Assembly (NCBI RefSeq): GCF_013201935.1
Contig: NZ_CP053833.1
Coordinates: forward strand, 1,302,001 to 1,366,000
DNA from: Arcobacter cloacae
Lineage (GTDB): Bacteria > Campylobacterota > Campylobacteria > Campylobacterales > Arcobacteraceae
Length of the DNA: 64,000 bases
Direction of reading: 5' to 3'
Part shown: piece by piece, positions 24,726 through 35,272 of the stretch
Numbering within the stretch: the stretch's first letter is position 1
Layout of the letters: each line of letters begins with the position of its first letter
Translations under genes and position numbers: made by a program
The notes under the pieces: generated by a model
What the model was told of the DNA's origin: nothing
The model's input: the letters and a program-made list of their open reading frames with translations, nothing else
Database searches by the model: none

Positions 24726-26349
24726 TTGATAGTGAAACTTTGTTTTCACTATTTAAATAATTATTATAAACATAATAGTTTGCTAAAACTTTTTTACCAT
24801 ATTCTCTAGTTTCACTATATGAGATCATTTCCATACTCAAAAATGGCTCAAATTTATTTTTTTCTTTAAATAGTCCCTTTTTTAATTGGCTTCTAGTATA
24901 TCCTGCTCCACCATTGTATGCGTAAGCAATAAATAAAGGATTATTATCAAATTGTTTCATCAAAGTATCTAAATGAAAACTTCCATATTTTATATTTTTA
25001 CTTGGAATAAATTGTTCATAAATATTATAATTTTCATTTAATTTTTTTGAAATATCAAGTGATAAGAATGGCATTATTTGCATAACCCCTTGTGCAGAAG
25101 AGAATGAAATAGAAGAGGGTATAAAATGGCTTTCTTGTCTTGCTATTGAATATATTAATATCTGTTTATAAATATCATATTTCCCTACAATATCCCTATA
25201 AGGAGTAATAAAATATTGAGTTCGGTATTTATTATATCTTTCTAATATATAAGCTAGATGTGGTTCTGTATTTTTATCAGAAAATATCTCTTCATATTTT
25301 TTCAGTTTATTTTCATCCAAATTTTTTTTAGTATCTGATACTACTTCCATCCATTTAAAAGCATCATGAACATCAAAATTACTTTTTTTATTTTTTAATT
25401 CAATATCATATACAATATTATTTGGTTCTAAATTTAACAACTCTTTTGCATATAAAGTATAAACACTATTATCCCAACTTTTTGATAATTCTTGTAAAAA
25501 TGACTGATCATTATTTACTAAATATAGCCAGAAAAGAGATTTGTCTTTATCACTTCTTGAAAAAGATTTTTTATAAGTATCTAAAAAGAAACTATTTGCA
25601 ACATCTAAATCATTATTATTTATTGCATTAACTCCTAACAAAAAACTTACATGTGGAGCCAAAGTTTTATTATCTTTTAAAACAAAAAGAGATTTTTGGA
25701 TATTTGTAAGTTTTTTATTATAAATAACCGTTCTTAAAAATTTTTCAAAATTTTTTTCTTGTGAAATTTTATTTATTAATTCAGCAGAAAAAGATTTATT
25801 AAAAAATTTAACTCGATAAGGCTCTCCTAAATCAAAAAACAATCTAAAAAATCTATTCATATCAGATTTAATCAAAGAAGAAAAAGGATCATTTGACGCA
25901 ATTATTTTCAAATCATTTTTCAAAGTAGGATAGGGGTCAAGTCTACTTATAAAATACTCTAAGTCAATTTTTGAGATTTGAGTTGCTTCTTGTAAGGATA
26001 ATCCTAAAGCAATACATTTTGAATCTTCACTTTTAAGTTGCTCTATTGTTGCTCTATAACATTTTAAATCAACAGGAGCTTTTTTATTATATTTTTCATT
26101 AAAAACTTTTTTTAATGTTGCATTTGTTCCATTTCCCATTTCATATGCAATTTTTGCTTTTTCAAATGGTAAATTTTCTTGATTTAAATATTGTAGAATA
26201 AAAAAATCTTTTGCATATGATTTTGGTTTTTGTTCTAACCATTCAAGAGTTACTTTAAAATCTTTTTGCAAAAATTCAGTAGTTGTTCCATTTGCATTTG
26301 AAAAACCAAATAATAAAATAGCACTTAATTTAAATATATTTTTTTTCAT
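24694..26349 (-). CDS. slt: Soluble lytic murein transglycosylase
   Basis: A 551-residue exported enzyme that cleaves peptidoglycan to 1,6-anhydromuropeptides. It has a signal peptide (ILLFGFSNANG), a long helical repeat region, and a C-terminal SLT catalytic domain with IARQESHFIPSSIS (catalytic Glu), SSAQGVMQIMP and AYNGGAGYTRS. Domain order matches Slt70. The ribosome-binding site is poor. The 3' end overlaps the convergent lipoprotein gene by 32 bases. Confidence 0.92.
   Translation of the reverse strand: MKKNIFKLSAILLFGFSNANGTTTEFLQKDFKVTLEWLEQKPKSYAKDFFILQYLNQENLPFEKAKIAYEMGNGTNATLKKVFNEKYNKKAPVDLKCYRATIEQLKSEDSKCIALGLSLQEATQISKIDLEYFISRLDPYPTLKNDLKIIASNDPFSSLIKSDMNRFFRLFFDLGEPYRVKFFNKSFSAELINKISQEKNFEKFLRTVIYNKKLTNIQKSLFVLKDNKTLAPHVSFLLGVNAINNNDLDVANSFFLDTYKKSFSRSDKDKSLFWLYLVNNDQSFLQELSKSWDNSVYTLYAKELLNLEPNNIVYDIELKNKKSNFDVHDAFKWMEVVSDTKKNLDENKLKKYEEIFSDKNTEPHLAYILERYNKYRTQYFITPYRDIVGKYDIYKQILIYSIARQESHFIPSSISFSSAQGVMQIMPFLSLDISKKLNENYNIYEQFIPSKNIKYGSFHLDTLMKQFDNNPLFIAYAYNGGAGYTRSQLKKGLFKEKNKFEPFLSMEMISYSETREYGKKVLANYYVYNNYLNSENKVSLSTIFQSLVNPY
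24729..24752. terminator. Hairpin after the lipoprotein gene
   Basis: A 9-bp stem (24729-24737, 24744-24752) four bases beyond the lipoprotein stop, within the slt coding end. It is followed by TTAAATAA, so termination would be modest. Confidence 0.45.
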
Positions 26350-26355
26350 AATAGA

Positions 26356-26628
26356 TTAAAATACCAAATTCTTGAGGAAAGTTTCTAAAAATATTAGTCC
26401 AAAAATTAAAATAATAGGAGCTAAATCCATTCCACCAACTACTGTTGGTATATATCTTCTTATAAATGCATATGCAGGTTCTGTTAATCTATAAAGCATT
26501 TGTACTATTGGATTATAAGGATCAGGTCTTACCCAAGTTAAAATAGCACTTATGATAACAACCCATTTATATAAAAATATGATACTTAAAATAACTGTAA
26601 ATAGTGAACTTAATAAGGCATCTATCAT
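26356..26628 (-). CDS. YggT-family membrane protein
   Basis: A 90-residue protein with two hydrophobic helices and the YggT motif [23 protein letters not shown] between them, then [16 protein letters not shown]. The family is of unclear function, with links to membrane turgor and division. Its ATG overlaps the gltX stop (ATGA) and AGGAG precedes it. It is followed by slt in the same order as in Campylobacter. Confidence 0.88.
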   Translation of the reverse strand: MIDALLSSLFTVILSIIFLYKWVVIISAILTWVRPDPYNPIVQMLYRLTEPAYAFIRRYIPTVVGGMDLAPIILIFGLIFLETFLKNLVF

Positions 26629-27926
26629 TTTATAATTTCTCCTAAATAATTTTTTATTAAAGGGTAAATATCTGAAATATTTGGACCATTATCAACACCT
26701 GTTAAAATATATCTTAATGGTTTAAATAGGTTCTTACCTTTTAATTCTGTTTGTTCCATTACATATTTTTTTAACTCTTCATAATCTTCAAAAAACGGTG
26801 CTTTTTGTAAACACTCTTTTAATTTTAAAAACTCTTCTTCAAAACCTTCACAAGAGTTTTTCGGTGTAAAAATTGGAGCAATTTTTTCTTTTATCTCTTT
26901 TATTGTACTTGCTTCTTCTAAGAAAATTTTTCCAAGTTTTCCAATATCAGCATCAGCAAAACCTAAAATTTTTGACAATCTCATCTCATCAAGCATTTCT
27001 ATATGTTTTCTATTTATAAATCTTAATTTATCAATATCAAATTTTGCAGCACTTTTTGAAACATTTTCAATTTTAAACCATTCGATAGCTTCTTCTAGGG
27101 TAAATATTTCAGTTGGAGTTTTATTCCCCATTAAAACTAAATAATTAGCAATTGCACTTGGTAAAAAACCTTGTTCAATTAACCACTTAACACTACTTGC
27201 ATCATCTCTCTTACTCATTTTTTTACCAGTAGCTGCATTTAAAATAATTGGCAAATGAACGTATTTTATCTCTTTATCATATCCTAAAGAGTTTCTAATA
27301 TGTATCTGTTTTGGTGTATTTGAAACATGGTCTTCACCACGAATAACTATAGAAATATCCATCAACATATCATCAATTGCACAAGCATAATTATATGTTG
27401 GTGTTTTATCTTGTCTTAAAATAATAAATGAATCCACATCAAAAGGAGCATATTCAAAACTACCTTTTAAAAGATCAGTAAATTTTATATTGTGTTCAGG
27501 TTTTTTAATTCTTACAGTAAATGGTGCATTTGTATTTAAAACAGTGTCATCACTTAGTGTTTCGCAAAATCCATCATATCTAAAAGGTTTTCCATTTTTA
27601 ATTGATTCTTCTCTTAATTCATCTAACTTATCATCACTACAAAAACAAGCAAAAGCTTTTTTTTGAGTCATTAATTGAAGAGCTATTTTTTGATGATATT
27701 TTAAAGCATCACTTTGATGAACAACACTTTTATATTCAATAGAAAAAAGATTTAATATCTCTAAAATCTCTTTATCTTTTCCTTCTATATTTCGTTCTTT
27801 ATCTGTATCTTCAATTCTAATTATTAAATCTTCTTTTAATTGCTTTGATACAATATAGTTAAAAATAGCAACTCTTAAATTTCCAATATGCATATCACCA
27901 GTTGGACTTGGGGCAAATCTTAACAA
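26625..27926 (-). CDS. gltX: Glutamate--tRNA ligase
   Basis: A 433-residue class I synthetase with [15 protein letters not shown] and the KMSKS-type loop [10 protein letters not shown]; the anticodon domain follows. It starts at TTG after AAGGAA, right after the M16 gene. Campylobacterota carry two such enzymes and lack GlnRS in the well-studied species: one charges tRNA-Glu, the other misacylates tRNA-Gln for GatCAB. I cannot tell from sequence alone which this is. Confidence 0.94.
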   Translation of the reverse strand: MLRFAPSPTGDMHIGNLRVAIFNYIVSKQLKEDLIIRIEDTDKERNIEGKDKEILEILNLFSIEYKSVVHQSDALKYHQKIALQLMTQKKAFACFCSDDKLDELREESIKNGKPFRYDGFCETLSDDTVLNTNAPFTVRIKKPEHNIKFTDLLKGSFEYAPFDVDSFIILRQDKTPTYNYACAIDDMLMDISIVIRGEDHVSNTPKQIHIRNSLGYDKEIKYVHLPIILNAATGKKMSKRDDASSVKWLIEQGFLPSAIANYLVLMGNKTPTEIFTLEEAIEWFKIENVSKSAAKFDIDKLRFINRKHIEMLDEMRLSKILGFADADIGKLGKIFLEEASTIKEIKEKIAPIFTPKNSCEGFEEEFLKLKECLQKAPFFEDYEELKKYVMEQTELKGKNLFKPLRYILTGVDNGPNISDIYPLIKNYLGEIIK

Positions 27927-27928
27927 AA

Positions 27929-29221
27929 TTATTTCCTTACTATTGAGAATGTTAAATTATTTATTTCATTATGTGATTTAATATATTCATTTAAATCTTT
28001 AATCTCTAAATTTTGAATTTTATCTAACTCTTTTTTTGCATAATCAGGTTCTAAACCTCTGTAGTATAAAGTGAAAGCTCTATTTAATCTTTGAGATAGA
28101 GTTTCACTTCTTAATGGTTCACTTCCTGTTAAAAAGTTTTTAGCAGCATCTAGTTCTTCTTGTGTTACGCCATTTTTTACGAAATCTTCAATTATTTCTT
28201 CAACTAATTTAATAGCTTCATCTGAATTTTCATTTTTAGTTTGTAAATAACCACTAAAATAAGTGTGTGATTTATTAATAGAGATTGAACCATAAGCACT
28301 ATATGCTAATCCTCTTTTTACTCTAATCTCTTCCATTAATCTTGAACCAAAACCAGAGCCACCCAAAATAAATGAAGCAACTTTTGCTTTATAATTTTCT
28401 TCATCTTTTGAATCAATGTTAAAAGAACTTCCAAAATATATATAAGCTTGTTCCGTCTCTTTTAATAGTGTTTTTTTCTCTTTTTTAGAAGTGAATTCTA
28501 TTTTTTTATCTTCAATCTCTTTTGATGATTTTATATTTTCTAAAATAGGTCTTATTAAATTTTCAAACTCTTCTAAAGAAAAATCTCCACCTGCAACGAT
28601 AATTAAATTTTGTAAAGATAAAGTTTTATCTAAAAAAGTTTCAATATCATTTAGTTGAATTTTTGAAATAGTTTCAACCGTTCCAGAAGCTGGATTTTCT
28701 AAAGCAGTATTTTTAAATAAAATAGATTTTAATTGATTACTTGAAACATAATCAAAATCATTTTCTTTTCTTTTTAAAGCACCAATTTGTATTGTTTTTA
28801 GTTTATCTAAACTATTTTGTGTTAGATTTGGTGATTTTAATAAATCATTTAATAAATTTATAGCTTTTGAAGATTTGTCTTTTAAACTTGAAACTTCAAT
28901 TACAAAAGTTTCAAAACCATTTGAACTATTTATTGTAATTGCATTTTCATCAAGTTGTTCTGCAAATTTTGTTGCTCCTAACTCTTTTGTTCCTTCATTT
29001 AAAAGTTTTGAAGATAAACTTGCTAAACCACTTTTATCTTCATCTTGAATATAACCAGAATTTTTAAAAACTAATTGTAAATTCAAAATTGGTAAACTTC
29101 TTTGTTCTTCAAAAATTATAGGTATTGAAATACCTTTTACATCTACATGCTTTATTGTAGCACCCATTAAACTCCCTTGTAAAATTGCTATTATAAGTAA
29201 GAAAAAATATTTTATTTTCAT
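27929..29221 (-). CDS. M16-family peptidase-like protein without the zinc motif
   Basis: A 430-residue exported protein with a signal peptide ([16 protein letters not shown]). It has the M16 fold order: N-terminal [20 protein letters not shown], then LLNEGT, and a second half with [25 protein letters not shown]. The HxxEH zinc motif is missing (LASLSSKLL instead), while the Arg and Tyr of the R/Y pair remain. It is thus the substrate-binding type of partner in two-subunit M16B enzymes. The catalytic partner is not in this window. Confidence 0.85.
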   Translation of the reverse strand: MKIKYFFLLIIAILQGSLMGATIKHVDVKGISIPIIFEEQRSLPILNLQLVFKNSGYIQDEDKSGLASLSSKLLNEGTKELGATKFAEQLDENAITINSSNGFETFVIEVSSLKDKSSKAINLLNDLLKSPNLTQNSLDKLKTIQIGALKRKENDFDYVSSNQLKSILFKNTALENPASGTVETISKIQLNDIETFLDKTLSLQNLIIVAGGDFSLEEFENLIRPILENIKSSKEIEDKKIEFTSKKEKKTLLKETEQAYIYFGSSFNIDSKDEENYKAKVASFILGGSGFGSRLMEEIRVKRGLAYSAYGSISINKSHTYFSGYLQTKNENSDEAIKLVEEIIEDFVKNGVTQEELDAAKNFLTGSEPLRSETLSQRLNRAFTLYYRGLEPDYAKKELDKIQNLEIKDLNEYIKSHNEINNLTFSIVRK

Positions 29222-29227
29222 TAGATT

Positions 29228-30301
29228 TTAAAACCTTTCTAAAATCTCATAAGCTGTGTTTCTTTTTGCTGGATATTCACCAATATCTTTTATTAATCTT
29301 ATCATTTCGTCTTGATTCATTCTATTAGCAGCGCCTGCTGCTTTTACTACATTTTCTTCCATCATAGTACTTCCTAAATCATTTGCACCAAATTTAAGGG
29401 CAAGTTGACCTATATAAGAGCCTTGCGTAACCCAAGAACTTTGCATATTTTGAAAATTATCTAAATATAATCTTGAAACAGCTAATAATCTTAAATATCT
29501 ATTTGATGATTGAGGTTTAATTTCAGGATGTTCTTCGAGTAGTTTTGTATTTTTACCTTGAAAAGACCACATTATAAAGGCTCTAAATCCAGCTGTTTCA
29601 TCTTGTAATTTTCTTAGGTGCTCCCAATGTTCAACTATCTCTTCATCTGTTTCAACTGTTCCAAACATCATAGTTGCAGTTGTTTTCATACCAATTGAAT
29701 GGGCAAGCCTATGAATTTCTAACCAATCTTTTGTATCCATTTTTTTAGGAGCAATTATATCTCTTACTCTATCAGATAAAATTTCAGCACCAGCTCCTGG
29801 AATTGAACTTAAACCTTTTGCTTGTAATCTTTTTAAAACTTCTAATTTTGAAATTTTTGAGATTCTAGCTATAAAATCTATTTCAATAGCAGAAAAGCCA
29901 TGAATAGTAATTTGTGGATATTTTGTATGAATATGATTGACTAACTCTTCATAATAATCAATTTTCAACTTTGGATGAACTCCACCTTGAAAAAGGATTT
30001 GTGTTCCACCAATTGCTAATAATTCTTCTATTTTTTCATCAATTTCATCAAATTTTAAAACATAAGAGTCTTCATCTTTTCCATGTCTAAAAAAAGCACA
30101 GAACTTACAATCAACCCAACAAACATTTGTATAATTAATATTTCTATCAACTATAAATGTAGTAATTTTTTCAGGATGTAGTTCAGCTTTTTTAGCACTT
30201 GCCATTTTACCTAACTCTAAAAGGGATGCATTTTTTATTAAATCTAATGCATCTTCATTGGTAAGTCGTTTTTTCAAATCAACTTCAATTCTTTTAACCA
30301 T
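29228..30301 (-). CDS. mqnC: Cyclic dehypoxanthine futalosine synthase (MqnC)
   Basis: A 357-residue radical SAM enzyme of the futalosine menaquinone pathway. The iron-sulfur motif is NVCWVDCKFCAFFR; GGTQILFQGGVHP and a PGAGAEIL segment are typical of MqnC rather than MqnE. It closes the ring of dehypoxanthine futalosine. The ATG overlaps the bamA stop (TAATG). Its presence shows that menaquinone is made by the Campylobacterota-type route rather than the Men pathway. Confidence 0.9.
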   Translation of the reverse strand: MVKRIEVDLKKRLTNEDALDLIKNASLLELGKMASAKKAELHPEKITTFIVDRNINYTNVCWVDCKFCAFFRHGKDEDSYVLKFDEIDEKIEELLAIGGTQILFQGGVHPKLKIDYYEELVNHIHTKYPQITIHGFSAIEIDFIARISKISKLEVLKRLQAKGLSSIPGAGAEILSDRVRDIIAPKKMDTKDWLEIHRLAHSIGMKTTATMMFGTVETDEEIVEHWEHLRKLQDETAGFRAFIMWSFQGKNTKLLEEHPEIKPQSSNRYLRLLAVSRLYLDNFQNMQSSWVTQGSYIGQLALKFGANDLGSTMMEENVVKAAGAANRMNQDEMIRLIKDIGEYPAKRNTAYEILERF

Positions 30302-32541
30302 TAAAAACTAGCTCCCAATGAGAATTCAAATGAAGATGTATCATCTGTTGATTCAGCATCTAATGCTCTTGAGAAGATTAATTGTAAAGGTCCCATAGGT
30401 GAAATCCACTCTAGTAATGCACCAGCTCCTGAACGTTCTATTTCATTAAATGAATTTTGTCCAATCATTCCATAATCATAGAATATTCCCCATCTCATTT
30501 TTGCACTTGGAATTAAAGGAAAACTCATCTCTGCTGAATTTGCCCACATTTTTGTATAAGGGTCATCTTTTTCTCCTGATGTATTTTGAGGGAAAGCATA
30601 AGATTTATATCCTCTTAAAGTTTTTGGTCCTCCAAGATATAAAGAGTCTCCTTGATTTATTTGTCCATTATCAATTAAAACTCTCATTTGTGATTTTAAT
30701 CTTAAAACCCAATCAAGTTCTGTTAAATCTTCTAAAGAGTAAAAATATTTTATATAAGCACTAGGTTTTACATATTTTGAATCTCCACCAACTCCTGCAT
30801 ATTCAGCTGAAATACCAGCTCTATAACCTTCTCTTGGAAAATAATAATCATCAGTGTTATCAAAGTTTAAATAAGGTGTTATTGAACTTGATACATAATC
30901 TTGTGATACATAAGGATTGGTAATTGTTGAAATATCTTGATAATCATAATTTTCACTTACAAAATCAAGTCTATATCTAGCACCTGCATATAAGTTTCTA
31001 TAGATTTGTTTTCCTAATGCCACAGAGAAACCTTGTGTTTCAATAGTTGAATCATATTTATCTCTATAAATTTCTGATTCTGTACTATGAACTTCAACTT
31101 CTCCATTATAATCACTATCATTAATCGCTGGATTTTTTAAGCTTAATTCAAATCTATTTGATCTAGCAGATAAATCAGCACTTAATCCAAGAGCTAAACC
31201 TGAACCAAAAATATTTACATCACTAATTGATCCATTAACCATAAATTTATCATAAGAACCATATCCCCCTCCTAGCATTAAAGAACCCGTTGGAGCTTCT
31301 GTTACTTTTACAACAATATCCATCTTATCATCACTAACTCTTTTCTCTTCAATTTGAACATCTTCAAAGAATCGTGATCTTTTTAATTTATTTGTTGAAT
31401 CTTTAAAATCTGTAAGATTATATAAATCTCCAGGAGCTAAATATACATCTCTTCTTATTACTCTATCTAAAGTTCTAGTATTACCTGAAATTTTTACATC
31501 ATTAATATAAACTTTTTTACCAGGTATTACATTATAAACAACATCAACTGTTTTGTTTTCTTCATTTTTGTTTAAATCAAATCTTACATCTGCAAATGCA
31601 TATCCTTGATTAGCAACTTGAGTCTTTATATAATCTTGGTCAGCTCTTAATTTTTTAATATTAAATGTATTTCCAATTATTAGTTTTAATTCAGGATAGA
31701 TTGTTTCAGGATCAACAATAGAAGAATCTAAATATATTTTAATTCCAGTTGTTGTATATTTTTCACCTTCAGAGATAAAAAAATCTAATTTTGCTTGATT
31801 AGAAGCAAAATCAATATCTAAAAAAGGTTCTTTAACTTGAGCATCTAAATAACCTTTTTCAAAATATAAATCATTAATTCTTCTTGCATCATATTTTAAT
31901 TGGTCAATTTTAACTTCTCCATCATTTTGTCCAAACCACCAAGAAGCAAACTCTTTTTCTTTATTTGCTGTTACTAAGTCAAAATCGTCTTGATCTAAAT
32001 TATTTGCACCATGATAATTTGCTTTTTTTATAACAATTTCATCACCTTTATTTACATTAAATGTAAGTTTTAATGATTGTTCATTAATTTTTTCAATTTC
32101 AGTTTCAACTACAGAATTTATATAACCTTCACTTTCAAGCATACTAAGAAGTTTATCTTTTGCTTCTTTTACTCTTTTTTCAGTATACATAGAACCTTTT
32201 TTTAGTTTTAGAACTGTTTTTATAGTTTCTATATCTTCTGCTCTTGATTTATAACCTTTTATATCAATATTTGCAATTGAAGGTTTTTCTTTAAATATTA
32301 ATTTTAAATTACCATCATTATTAACAACTTGAATATCTTCAAAATAACCATATTTATAAAAACTTAATACAGCATCATTTAATTTATTTTCATCAAGTTT
32401 ATCACCAACATTCATATTTAAAGTTTCATTTAGAATTTGAGGGGAAATTTTATTTACATCTTTATATTCTATAGATTTTATTGTATTTGCACTTAGTGCA
32501 GTAGCACAAGCCAAAGATAATAGTACGACTTTATTTTTCAC
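30301..32541 (-). CDS. bamA: Outer membrane protein assembly factor BamA
   Basis: A 746-residue outer-membrane protein that inserts beta-barrels. After a signal peptide (VVLLSLACATALSA) come about five POTRA domains to residue 410, then an Omp85 barrel with GGYGSYDKFM, FPREGYRAG, the LRGYKSY-containing loop motif and a C-terminal phenylalanine (FSLGASF). An ATG at 32559 would lengthen it by six residues, but AAGGA lies five bases before the GTG at 32541, so I use that start. It is coupled to mqnC. Confidence 0.94.
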   Translation of the reverse strand: MKNKVVLLSLACATALSANTIKSIEYKDVNKISPQILNETLNMNVGDKLDENKLNDAVLSFYKYGYFEDIQVVNNDGNLKLIFKEKPSIANIDIKGYKSRAEDIETIKTVLKLKKGSMYTEKRVKEAKDKLLSMLESEGYINSVVETEIEKINEQSLKLTFNVNKGDEIVIKKANYHGANNLDQDDFDLVTANKEKEFASWWFGQNDGEVKIDQLKYDARRINDLYFEKGYLDAQVKEPFLDIDFASNQAKLDFFISEGEKYTTTGIKIYLDSSIVDPETIYPELKLIIGNTFNIKKLRADQDYIKTQVANQGYAFADVRFDLNKNEENKTVDVVYNVIPGKKVYINDVKISGNTRTLDRVIRRDVYLAPGDLYNLTDFKDSTNKLKRSRFFEDVQIEEKRVSDDKMDIVVKVTEAPTGSLMLGGGYGSYDKFMVNGSISDVNIFGSGLALGLSADLSARSNRFELSLKNPAINDSDYNGEVEVHSTESEIYRDKYDSTIETQGFSVALGKQIYRNLYAGARYRLDFVSENYDYQDISTITNPYVSQDYVSSSITPYLNFDNTDDYYFPREGYRAGISAEYAGVGGDSKYVKPSAYIKYFYSLEDLTELDWVLRLKSQMRVLIDNGQINQGDSLYLGGPKTLRGYKSYAFPQNTSGEKDDPYTKMWANSAEMSFPLIPSAKMRWGIFYDYGMIGQNSFNEIERSGAGALLEWISPMGPLQLIFSRALDAESTDDTSSFEFSLGASF

Positions 32542-32609
32542 AACTATCCTTATTTTCATTATAGTGCATTAATATATCTAAATATAGTTTATATAAATAT
32601 AAAGTAAGA

Positions 32610-32615
32610 TATAAT
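32610..32615 (+). promoter_or_regulatory. Probable -10 box for tyrA
   Basis: TATAAT, 31 bases before the tyrA TTG start, in the 86-104 base gap between divergent bamA and tyrA. No clear -35 element. Confidence 0.5.
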
Positions 32616-32645
32616 CTGAATACTAATTTATTAAAAGGTTGTATT

Positions 32646-33476
32646 TTGAATATTGGAATTATTGGTTTAGGACTTATGGGAGGTTCTTTAGCAAAAGCTG
32701 TTAAAAGATATAGTATTGCAAAAAAAGTTTATGGTTTTACAAATAGTGAAAAAAATAAAAAAGATATTTTAGATTTAAATTTAGTAGATGAACTTGTAGA
32801 TTTAGAAACTTTAAAAAAAGTTTCAGATGTTATTATTTTAGCTATTCCTGTTGATGCAATAATTGGTATGTTTCCAAATTTTTTGGATATTGATGAAAAT
32901 ACTACAATTATTGATATGGGCTCAACAAAAGAGTATATAGTAAAAAGTATTCCAACTAAAATAAGAAAAAATTTTATAGCTGCTCATCCAATGACTGGAA
33001 CAGAAAAATCAGGACCCAAAGCTGCTATTGATGATTTATATGAAGGTAAAACTGTAGTTTTTTGTGACTTAGAAGATAATGGAAATGTACATGTAAATAG
33101 AGCATTTAGGATTTTTCAAGAAATAGGGATGCGAATAGTAGTGATGGATAGTGATCAACACGATATTCATGCATGTTATATTTCACATCTACCGCATATT
33201 ATCTCTTTTTCATTAGCAAATACGGTAATGGGGCATGAAGATCCAAAATCAATTATTGCACTAGCAGCTGGTGGATTTAAAGATATGAGTAGAATTGCAA
33301 AATCAAGTCCTAGAATGTGGAGTGATATTTTTAAACAAAATAGAAAAAATCTTTTAGCTTCTATTGATTTATTTGAAGAACATCTTCAAACTGCAAGAAA
33401 AATGGTAGAAGAAGAAAATTATGAAGCCCTAGAAGAGTGGATGAAAAAAGCAAATACTTTACATGAGATACTATAA
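32646..33476 (+). CDS. tyrA: Prephenate dehydrogenase
   Basis: A 276-residue enzyme of tyrosine synthesis. The Rossmann loop GIIGLGLMGGSLA is at residue 3, followed by DMGSTKEYIV, AHPMTGTEKSGP with catalytic histidine and the GGFKDMSRIAKS block. No ACT or chorismate-mutase domain is fused. The start is TTG with AAAAGG eight bases upstream; the loop position leaves no room for a later start. A strong terminator follows. Confidence 0.93.
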   Translation: MNIGIIGLGLMGGSLAKAVKRYSIAKKVYGFTNSEKNKKDILDLNLVDELVDLETLKKVSDVIILAIPVDAIIGMFPNFLDIDENTTIIDMGSTKEYIVKSIPTKIRKNFIAAHPMTGTEKSGPKAAIDDLYEGKTVVFCDLEDNGNVHVNRAFRIFQEIGMRIVVMDSDQHDIHACYISHLPHIISFSLANTVMGHEDPKSIIALAAGGFKDMSRIAKSSPRMWSDIFKQNRKNLLASIDLFEEHLQTARKMVEEENYEALEEWMKKANTLHEIL

Positions 33477-33493
33477 AATAGTATCTCTTTTTT
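33465..33493 (+). terminator. Intrinsic terminator of tyrA
   Basis: A perfect 10-bp stem (33465-33474, 33478-33487) with a 3-base loop followed by six T residues. It lies at the tyrA stop and reaches the convergent folP end. Confidence 0.85.
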
Positions 33494-34631
33494 AATTTAT
33501 ATTATTTATTGCTTCAAAAACTTTAATTGCTTGATAGTGTTCTTTTACATCATGACATCTAATAATTGAAGCTCCATTTTTTATTGATTCTAAATGAATA
33601 GCTAAAGTTCCAGCAAGTCTATCTTCAATTGAAGACTCTACGATTTGATTTATCATAGATTTTCTACTAGCACCAATTAGAAGTTCATATCCAAAATGTT
33701 TAAAATGCTCAAGATTTTTTAGTAAATTTAGATTGTGTTCTAAATCTTTTCCAAATCCAATTCCAACATCTAAAATCAAATTTTCTATTCCAAAACTTTT
33801 TGCTTTTTCAATTCTTTGTTTGAAAAAATCATCGATTTCTAAAATTACATTTTCATAATTTGGATTTTCTTGCATGTTTTGAGGGTTGTTTTGCATATGC
33901 ATAATAACAGCACTTGCATTATATTTTGCAGTCAATCTACAAACTTCATCATTTTGCAAACCTGTAATATCATTTACAATTTTAAAACCATGATTTAAAA
34001 CATAATCAATTACCAAAGGTTCATAAGAGTCTATTGAAAAATCAACTTTTTCATAATATTTGTTTGAATAGATAGTATCAACAATACCTTTCAATCGCTC
34101 AAGTTCTATTTTTGGTTCAACTGCAATACTTCCAGGTCGAGAAGAGACTGCACCAATGTCAATAATATCTGCACCATCTTTTATCATTTTTTCTATTTTT
34201 TGACAAGCTTGTGAGTTATCAAATCTACTATTTTTAAAAAATGAGTCTTCATTTGCATTCAAAACACCCATTATTTTTGTGGGATAATTCTGTTCTTTTA
34301 CATAATCTTTTAATGATTTTGCTAACTCTTTTAAACCAAAAGGCTGTGCTAACTCTTTTCTTGAAAGAGTTTCAAAATGTTTAGTAGTACCTATTAAAAC
34401 AGCATCTACATATTTATCTTTTGCAATTATCACACCACTTGGAACTGCTAAATCAGCACCAATAGATAAGGCATCTTGCTTTAATATATTTGCAGCTCCC
34501 ACATGTAAATCTTTTATATACAAAGTGTGAGTCTTTGATTTTTTAGAAAGAATCGAAATTCCACCATCATCACAACCTAAATTTTTATAAAATTTCTTTG
34601 TATCATTTAATGATATTTTATATGTTTTCAT
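33492..34631 (-). CDS. folP: Dihydropteroate synthase
   Basis: A 379-residue folate enzyme joining p-aminobenzoate to the pterin. The TIM-barrel domain begins near residue 120 with IMGVLNANEDSFF (usual NVTPDSF) and continues with GADIIDIGAVSSRPG, VNDITGL, MHMQ and GIGFGKDLEHNL. The 110-residue N-terminal extension is typical for Campylobacterota FolP. AAAAGG precedes the ATG. It ends the rppH-lysC-hobA-holB-folP run. Confidence 0.92.
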   Translation of the reverse strand: MKTYKISLNDTKKFYKNLGCDDGGISILSKKSKTHTLYIKDLHVGAANILKQDALSIGADLAVPSGVIIAKDKYVDAVLIGTTKHFETLSRKELAQPFGLKELAKSLKDYVKEQNYPTKIMGVLNANEDSFFKNSRFDNSQACQKIEKMIKDGADIIDIGAVSSRPGSIAVEPKIELERLKGIVDTIYSNKYYEKVDFSIDSYEPLVIDYVLNHGFKIVNDITGLQNDEVCRLTAKYNASAVIMHMQNNPQNMQENPNYENVILEIDDFFKQRIEKAKSFGIENLILDVGIGFGKDLEHNLNLLKNLEHFKHFGYELLIGASRKSMINQIVESSIEDRLAGTLAIHLESIKNGASIIRCHDVKEHYQAIKVFEAINNIN

Positions 34632-34642
34632 ATAAAAACCTT

Positions 34643-35272
34643 TTAGTGTTTATTTTTTTGATTAGCTATTGATAAAAGTAGGGTAGTTAGTACATTTATT
34701 GGTCTTGAATTTAATTCCAATAATTTTATAGATTTTGAGAAAAAATCAAGTTCTTTTTGAGATAATTTAATTTTTTGTGAATTAACTTTCAATAAAATAG
34801 CTTCAACTATATCTTTAGCTTCATTCTTAGAAATTTTTTGATTATCTTTTAAAAAATTATAAATATCTTTTAAATCTAATTTACTTATATTTAATGGAAT
34901 TTCATTTTTTACAACAGATTTTTTTAGATATTTATATGGTAATCTAGAATAAATAGTTGGTAAAATTGCTGTTTTTGAATTGGTAATAATTATAAAAACT
35001 ATATTTCTTGGAGGTTCTTCTAACACTTTTAATAAAGAGTTTTGAGCCTCTTTTCTAAAAGTTGTTCCACATAAAAAAAGATATTTTTTTGAATTTGTAG
35101 CAATATATGCCTCTTTTATTGCTTGTGTTGCCTGAGCTATTAAAAACTCATCTTTTTCTTCATTTTTAATAATTCTCGTTGAATGAAGTGGATATTTAGG
35201 AAGCAACTCTTCAAGAGTCGATTCAATATCGTTTACTATTAAAATAGAAGAATTTTCAATTAAATCTAACAT
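34643..35272 (-). CDS. holB: DNA polymerase III delta-prime subunit (HolB)
   Basis: A 209-residue clamp-loader subunit, shorter than E. coli HolB (334). Conserved parts are YLFLCGTTFRKEAQNSLLK, KVLEEPPRNIVFIIIT and the TIYSRL arginine-finger-like region. There is no P-loop, consistent with delta-prime. The ATG overlaps the hobA stop (TGATG). The short form between hobA and folP matches the Campylobacterota arrangement. Confidence 0.85.
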   Translation of the reverse strand: MLDLIENSSILIVNDIESTLEELLPKYPLHSTRIIKNEEKDEFLIAQATQAIKEAYIATNSKKYLFLCGTTFRKEAQNSLLKVLEEPPRNIVFIIITNSKTAILPTIYSRLPYKYLKKSVVKNEIPLNISKLDLKDIYNFLKDNQKISKNEAKDIVEAILLKVNSQKIKLSQKELDFFSKSIKLLELNSRPINVLTTLLLSIANQKNKH

